Of a stretch of DNA of 64,000 nucleotides, positions 61,103 through 64,000 are shown piece by piece. The translations under genes were made by a program, and so were the position numbers. The DNA is from Candidatus Equicola faecalis. Its GTDB lineage: Bacteria > Bacteroidota > Bacteroidia > Bacteroidales > Bacteroidaceae. The stretch spans positions 1 to 64,000 of the forward strand of contig JAGHTU010000022.1 in the NCBI GenBank assembly GCA_018065185.1, read 5' to 3'. Under the pieces are notes generated by a model. The model was not told the origin of the DNA. It made no database searches and worked only from the letters and a program-made list of their open reading frames with translations. How positions within the stretch are numbered: position 1 is the first letter of the stretch; each line of letters starts with the position of its first letter.

Positions 61103-62575
61103 TTATTTGATTATTTGTCCTACGGCATGTGTCCATCCATGGTAATCGCGTGCCGTCTTTTCTTCGTTTTCGGCTTTAGGCGTTATGCGGTTGCCTGCCT
61201 TGCGTATTGTGGCTGCCTCTTCAAATGTTGCCCATCGTTTCATGGCAAAGCCGTTGATGATGTATGCACCGAAGGCAGAAGCATCTTCCACCTCGCTACA
61301 CTCCACAGGGACGCTGAGCAGGTCGGCTTGCAACTGCATGAGGAAGTGGTTCTTTGTCGGTCCGCCATCGGCACGCAGTTCGCGTAGCGTGATTCCTGCC
61401 GCATCGGTCATCGTGCGTATGAGGTCTGTTATCTGGTAGGCTATGCTTTCGGTGGCTGCACGCACCACATGTGCGCGTGTGGACGACAGGGTAAGTCCCA
61501 GTATGGCTCCCCGTGCGTCTGACTTCCACCATGGTGCGCCCAGTCCCGCAAATGCCGGCACCATATACACACCGCCATTGTCTGGCACAGAGGTGGCGAG
61601 ACTCTCACATTCCGCTGTCTCGGAGAGCATCTCCAACTGCTCTTTCACCCATTTTATTGTTGCTCCCGTGCAGTGTATGTTTCCTTCGAAGGCATAGAAA
61701 ACCTTGCCTAGAGCCGCAAAGCCCACGCTTGTGACGAGTCCGGGAGGTGCAAGGGCGCATCCTTCGCCGATGTTGACCATTACTGACGACCCTGTGCCGT
61801 AGGTAGCTTTCCCCAGTCCTTCTGTGAAACACATCTGCCCGGCGAGTGCTCCGTGGCTGTCGCCCAGTACACCGGCAATCGTCGCAGGTTTTGTGAATAG
61901 TCCCTCTACGGTGGTCTCCCCATAGACGGCATCGCATGGTAGCGGTTGTGCCATCATCTGCCTTGGTATGGTGAGCATCGCCAGTAGGTCGTCATCCCAG
62001 TCAAGGGTATGGATATTGAAAAGCATTGTGCGCGAGGCATTGGTGTAGTCTGTGGCATGCACTTTGCCTTGTGTGAGTTTCCATATCAGCCATGAGTCAA
62101 TAGTGCCCATGAGCAACCGACCTTCTTCGGCATCTTCACGTGCGCCGGGCACGTTGTCGAGAATCCATTTTGCTCCGCTCCCCGAGAAATATGGGTCAAT
62201 GAGCAGTCCGCTCTTCTCCTGCACCATCGGTCCGTAACTCTTTACCTTCAGTTCATTGCAGATATCGGCTCCGCGCATACATTGCCACACTACAGCGTTG
62301 CACACCTGATGCCCCGTCTCTTTGTTCCACACCACAACAGTTTCCCTCTGGTTGGTTATTGCCAGGCTGTAATCTTCATCGCGCTGGTCGCCAACAAGGT
62401 CAGATATCACCTTCACGCAGTTTCGGTAGATTTCTTCTGCATCATGCTCCACCCATCCGCTACGCGGATAGTATTGATGGTGTTCGCGTGAGGCTGTTTT
62501 CAGTAGCTGTCCCTGCTCATCAAAGAGCAACGCTTTCGTTGCCGATGTGCTTTGGTCTATGGCGATTATTTTCAT
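61103..62575 (-). CDS. FGGY family carbohydrate kinase (glycerol kinase-like)
   Basis: 490 aa with both FGGY halves: IAIDQSTSATKALLFDEQGQ (ATP-binding start), GWVEHDAEEIYRNC, WNKETGHQVCNAVVWQCMRG, and in the second half LGDSHGALAGQMCF, GKATYGTGSSVMVNIGE, GGVYMVPAFAGLGAPWW and LRADGGPTKNHFLMQLQADL. Closest by eye to glycerol kinase, but its place between an isomerase and a transketolase pair suggests a ketose such as apulose or xylulose as substrate. Spacing to neighbours is 14-18 bp, so one operon. Confidence 0.87.
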   Translation of the reverse strand: MKIIAIDQSTSATKALLFDEQGQLLKTASREHHQYYPRSGWVEHDAEEIYRNCVKVISDLVGDQRDEDYSLAITNQRETVVVWNKETGHQVCNAVVWQCMRGADICNELKVKSYGPMVQEKSGLLIDPYFSGSGAKWILDNVPGAREDAEEGRLLMGTIDSWLIWKLTQGKVHATDYTNASRTMLFNIHTLDWDDDLLAMLTIPRQMMAQPLPCDAVYGETTVEGLFTKPATIAGVLGDSHGALAGQMCFTEGLGKATYGTGSSVMVNIGEGCALAPPGLVTSVGFAALGKVFYAFEGNIHCTGATIKWVKEQLEMLSETAECESLATSVPDNGGVYMVPAFAGLGAPWWKSDARGAILGLTLSSTRAHVVRAATESIAYQITDLIRTMTDAAGITLRELRADGGPTKNHFLMQLQADLLSVPVECSEVEDASAFGAYIINGFAMKRWATFEEAATIRKAGNRITPKAENEEKTARDYHGWTHAVGQIIK

Positions 62576-62589
62576 TTCAGTAGAGTTAA

Positions 62590-63528
62590 TTATTTTACAA
62601 ACTCTTTCGCGGCTTTGACGATGCCGTCAGCATCGAGCCCATAGTGGTGGAAGATTTCCTTGTTTGTTCCGTGTACGGCATTTTCATCAGGGATGCCGAG
62701 GATTCGAACTGGCACAGGGCTTTCTGATAGTGTCTCTGTGACGATGCCACCGAGTCCGCCAAACTGCGAATGTTCCTCTACGGTGATGATGCGCCCAGTT
62801 TCGCAGGCAGCCTTGCGCACAGCTTCTGTATCGAATGGCTTGATGGAAGAGCAGTCGAGCACACGTGCGGAGATGCCTTCTTCTTTCAGTCGTTTCCCTG
62901 CCTGCAGAGCGTGCCATACGGTTTCGCCGGCAGCGATGATGGTGAGGTCGTTACCCTCAAGGAGCGTTATCGCCTTACCTATCTCAAATGGGCAGTCGCC
63001 GTCGTATACCTCAGGCACTTCTGCGCGCCCTACGCGTACGTACGCTGGTTCGTCAAAATCGACTAGTGTCTTTACTAATACCTCCGTCTGCTTTGCATCG
63101 CATGGTAGGAATATATTCATGCCAGGGAAACAGCGCAGCACGGCGATGTCATGTAGCGAGTGGTGTGTTGCTCCCAATGCTCCGTAAGCCACTCCTCCTG
63201 ACACTCCGAGTATGGTCACGGGGTTGTGGCTATAAGCCAAGTCCACTTTCACCTGTTCCAGTGAGCGTGCCACATAGAAACATGCCGGACCGCAACAGAA
63301 CACTTTCTTTCCGCTGTGTGCCAATCCTGCCGAGATGCCTACAGCATCCTGCTCGGCAATGCCACATTCCACCAGTTGTGCTGGCAGTTCGTTGGCGAAA
63401 TCGGTCAGCGTCACAGAGCCGCGTGCATCGGTGGTGACAGCAATAATATCTTTATCTTTCTTTGCCAGTTCCAACAATGTGTCGGTAAAGGCTTTTCTAC
63501 ATGCTTTTTCCATTGTTGTTGAGTTCAT
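62590..63528 (-). CDS. Transketolase C-terminal subunit
   Basis: 312 aa covering the pyrimidine-binding and C-terminal domains: CGIAEQDAVGISAGLAHSGK with the catalytic Glu, YSHNPVTILGVSGGVAYGALGATH, HDIAVLRCFPGMNIFLPCDA, then the C-domain (ITVEEHSQFGGLGGIVTE). The thiamine-diphosphate-binding half is encoded by the gene just upstream; stop and start adjoin as TAAATG. Split transketolases of this kind occur in secondary sugar pathways, including apulose-4-phosphate transketolase AptAB. Confidence 0.9.
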   Translation of the reverse strand: MNSTTMEKACRKAFTDTLLELAKKDKDIIAVTTDARGSVTLTDFANELPAQLVECGIAEQDAVGISAGLAHSGKKVFCCGPACFYVARSLEQVKVDLAYSHNPVTILGVSGGVAYGALGATHHSLHDIAVLRCFPGMNIFLPCDAKQTEVLVKTLVDFDEPAYVRVGRAEVPEVYDGDCPFEIGKAITLLEGNDLTIIAAGETVWHALQAGKRLKEEGISARVLDCSSIKPFDTEAVRKAACETGRIITVEEHSQFGGLGGIVTETLSESPVPVRILGIPDENAVHGTNKEIFHHYGLDADGIVKAAKEFVK

Positions 63529-64000
63529 TTAGTCCTGCAATGCTTTTATCCGTTCCTCTATCTCGTTGAGAGCCTGTGTGTATTGCTCCTGTGTCGGCAC
63601 ACCGTGATGCCATTTCGCCACGTTCTCCATATACGATACTCCCTTGCCCTTCGTGGTGTGCGAGATGATGAGGTGAGGCTTTCGGCATGTATAGTCTATG
63701 GCTTTGAATTTGCAGATGATCTCTTCCATGTCGTCACCATCAATCTCAATGACGTCCCATCCGAAGGCTGTCCATCGTGCATTCATGTCTTCTAGTGTCA
63801 TCACGTCTTCCGTGCACCCCGATATCTGTAGCATATTGCGGTCAATGATAGCCACGAGGTTATCCAGTTTATAGTGACTGCCTGCCATCGCTGCTTCATA
63901 GATACTACCTTCGCCCTGTTCGCCGTCGCCCATCAACACGAATGTCTTGTAGGCTTTGCCGTCCATCTTGGCTGCAAGTGCCATTCCTACACCGATAGGC
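63529..64000 (-). CDS. Transketolase N-terminal subunit (5' end outside window)
   Basis: C-terminal 157 residues of the thiamine diphosphate-binding subunit, running off the right edge. Visible are PIGVGMALAAKMDG, VLMGDGEQGEGSIYEAAMAG (the GDG...N ThDP motif), LVAIIDRNMLQISG, AFGWDVIEIDGDD and IISHTTKGKGVSYMEN with the H-T-x-K-G-x-G motif. Pairs with the downstream C-terminal subunit to make one enzyme. The rest of the gene and any upstream members of the operon are not visible. Confidence 0.92.
   Translation of the reverse strand, partial: PIGVGMALAAKMDGKAYKTFVLMGDGEQGEGSIYEAAMAGSHYKLDNLVAIIDRNMLQISGCTEDVMTLEDMNARWTAFGWDVIEIDGDDMEEIICKFKAIDYTCRKPHLIISHTTKGKGVSYMENVAKWHHGVPTQEQYTQALNEIEERIKALQD

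Noticed and set aside
59655..64000. Sulfoquinovose transketolase pathway as the assignment of the right-hand operon
   Set aside because: Split transketolase also fits, but no sulfoquinovosidase, sulfonate exporter or the expected dedicated isomerases are visible; kept only as an alternative.

Overview
The window looks like a chromosome segment of a Bacteroidota bacterium, most probably a Prevotella-type gut or rumen commensal. The basis: promoters of the Bacteroidota type (TTG, about 19-21 nt, TAnnTTTG) precede many genes; purine-rich ribosome binding sites are mostly absent; two proteins carry type IX secretion (T9SS)-like C-terminal ends; the sodium-pump decarboxylase is of the methylmalonyl-CoA type; glycogen synthase is of the GT3 type; transketolase is split into two subunits. 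No rRNA, tRNA, integrase, transposase or CRISPR array was recognised. Species assignment is inference.

Layout. 1-2.8 kb: 5' part of a secreted Ig-like/adhesin protein (-), with a HEPN/MNT cassette placed in its leader. 3-8.3 kb (-): C1B peptidase, histidine phosphatase, OmpA, Ffh. 8.4-12.4 kb (+): three subunits of a Na+-pumping decarboxylase and a dicarboxylate/amino acid symporter. 12.5-19.8 kb (+): PHP phosphatase, Wza and Wzc (polysaccharide export control), running into L-fucose isomerase and permease. 19.9-22.2 kb: 55-aa lipoprotein, MtaB, a CHU_C-type protein. 22.5-30.9 kb (-): two very large multi-domain pectinases (GH28-GH105-unassigned and GH106-GH105). 31-32.3 kb: glutamate dehydrogenase. 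32.3-43.1 kb: accessory region with repeats, two AAA_14/DUF4143 ATPases, a broken antitoxin gene, small DUF genes, a broken DUF1016 nuclease gene, and a large secreted Ig-like protein followed by a 57-aa peptide. 43.4-48.8 kb (+): glycogen synthase and alpha-glucan phosphorylase, separated by a GxxExxY cassette, then DUF3127. 49-50.5 kb (-): type II restriction-modification pair. 51.4-53.2 kb (+): GH73 glucosaminidase with LysM, pyridoxamine kinase. 53.3-59.4 kb (-): GHL10 lipoprotein, RecN, DUF4835, DnaQ-type exonuclease, DnaN. 59.6-64 kb (-): FucI-like isomerase, FGGY kinase and split transketolase.

How the genes may work together. The pectinases at 22-31 kb, fucose isomerase/permease at 16-20 kb and the isomerase-kinase-split transketolase operon at 59-64 kb make a consistent picture of plant pectin use. 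The last set resembles the described transketolase route for D-apiose, a sugar of rhamnogalacturonan II; this substrate is inferred, not shown.

The least explained signals are in the non-coding DNA. There is a dispersed element built on GGGGTGTTCTATTAATT at six places, often as inverted pairs. There are degenerate tandem arrays with a 22-nt period at three loci, two of them next to an alternating CG tract. Several imperfect repeats flank accessory cassettes (HEPN/MNT, AAA_14 ATPase, GxxExxY).
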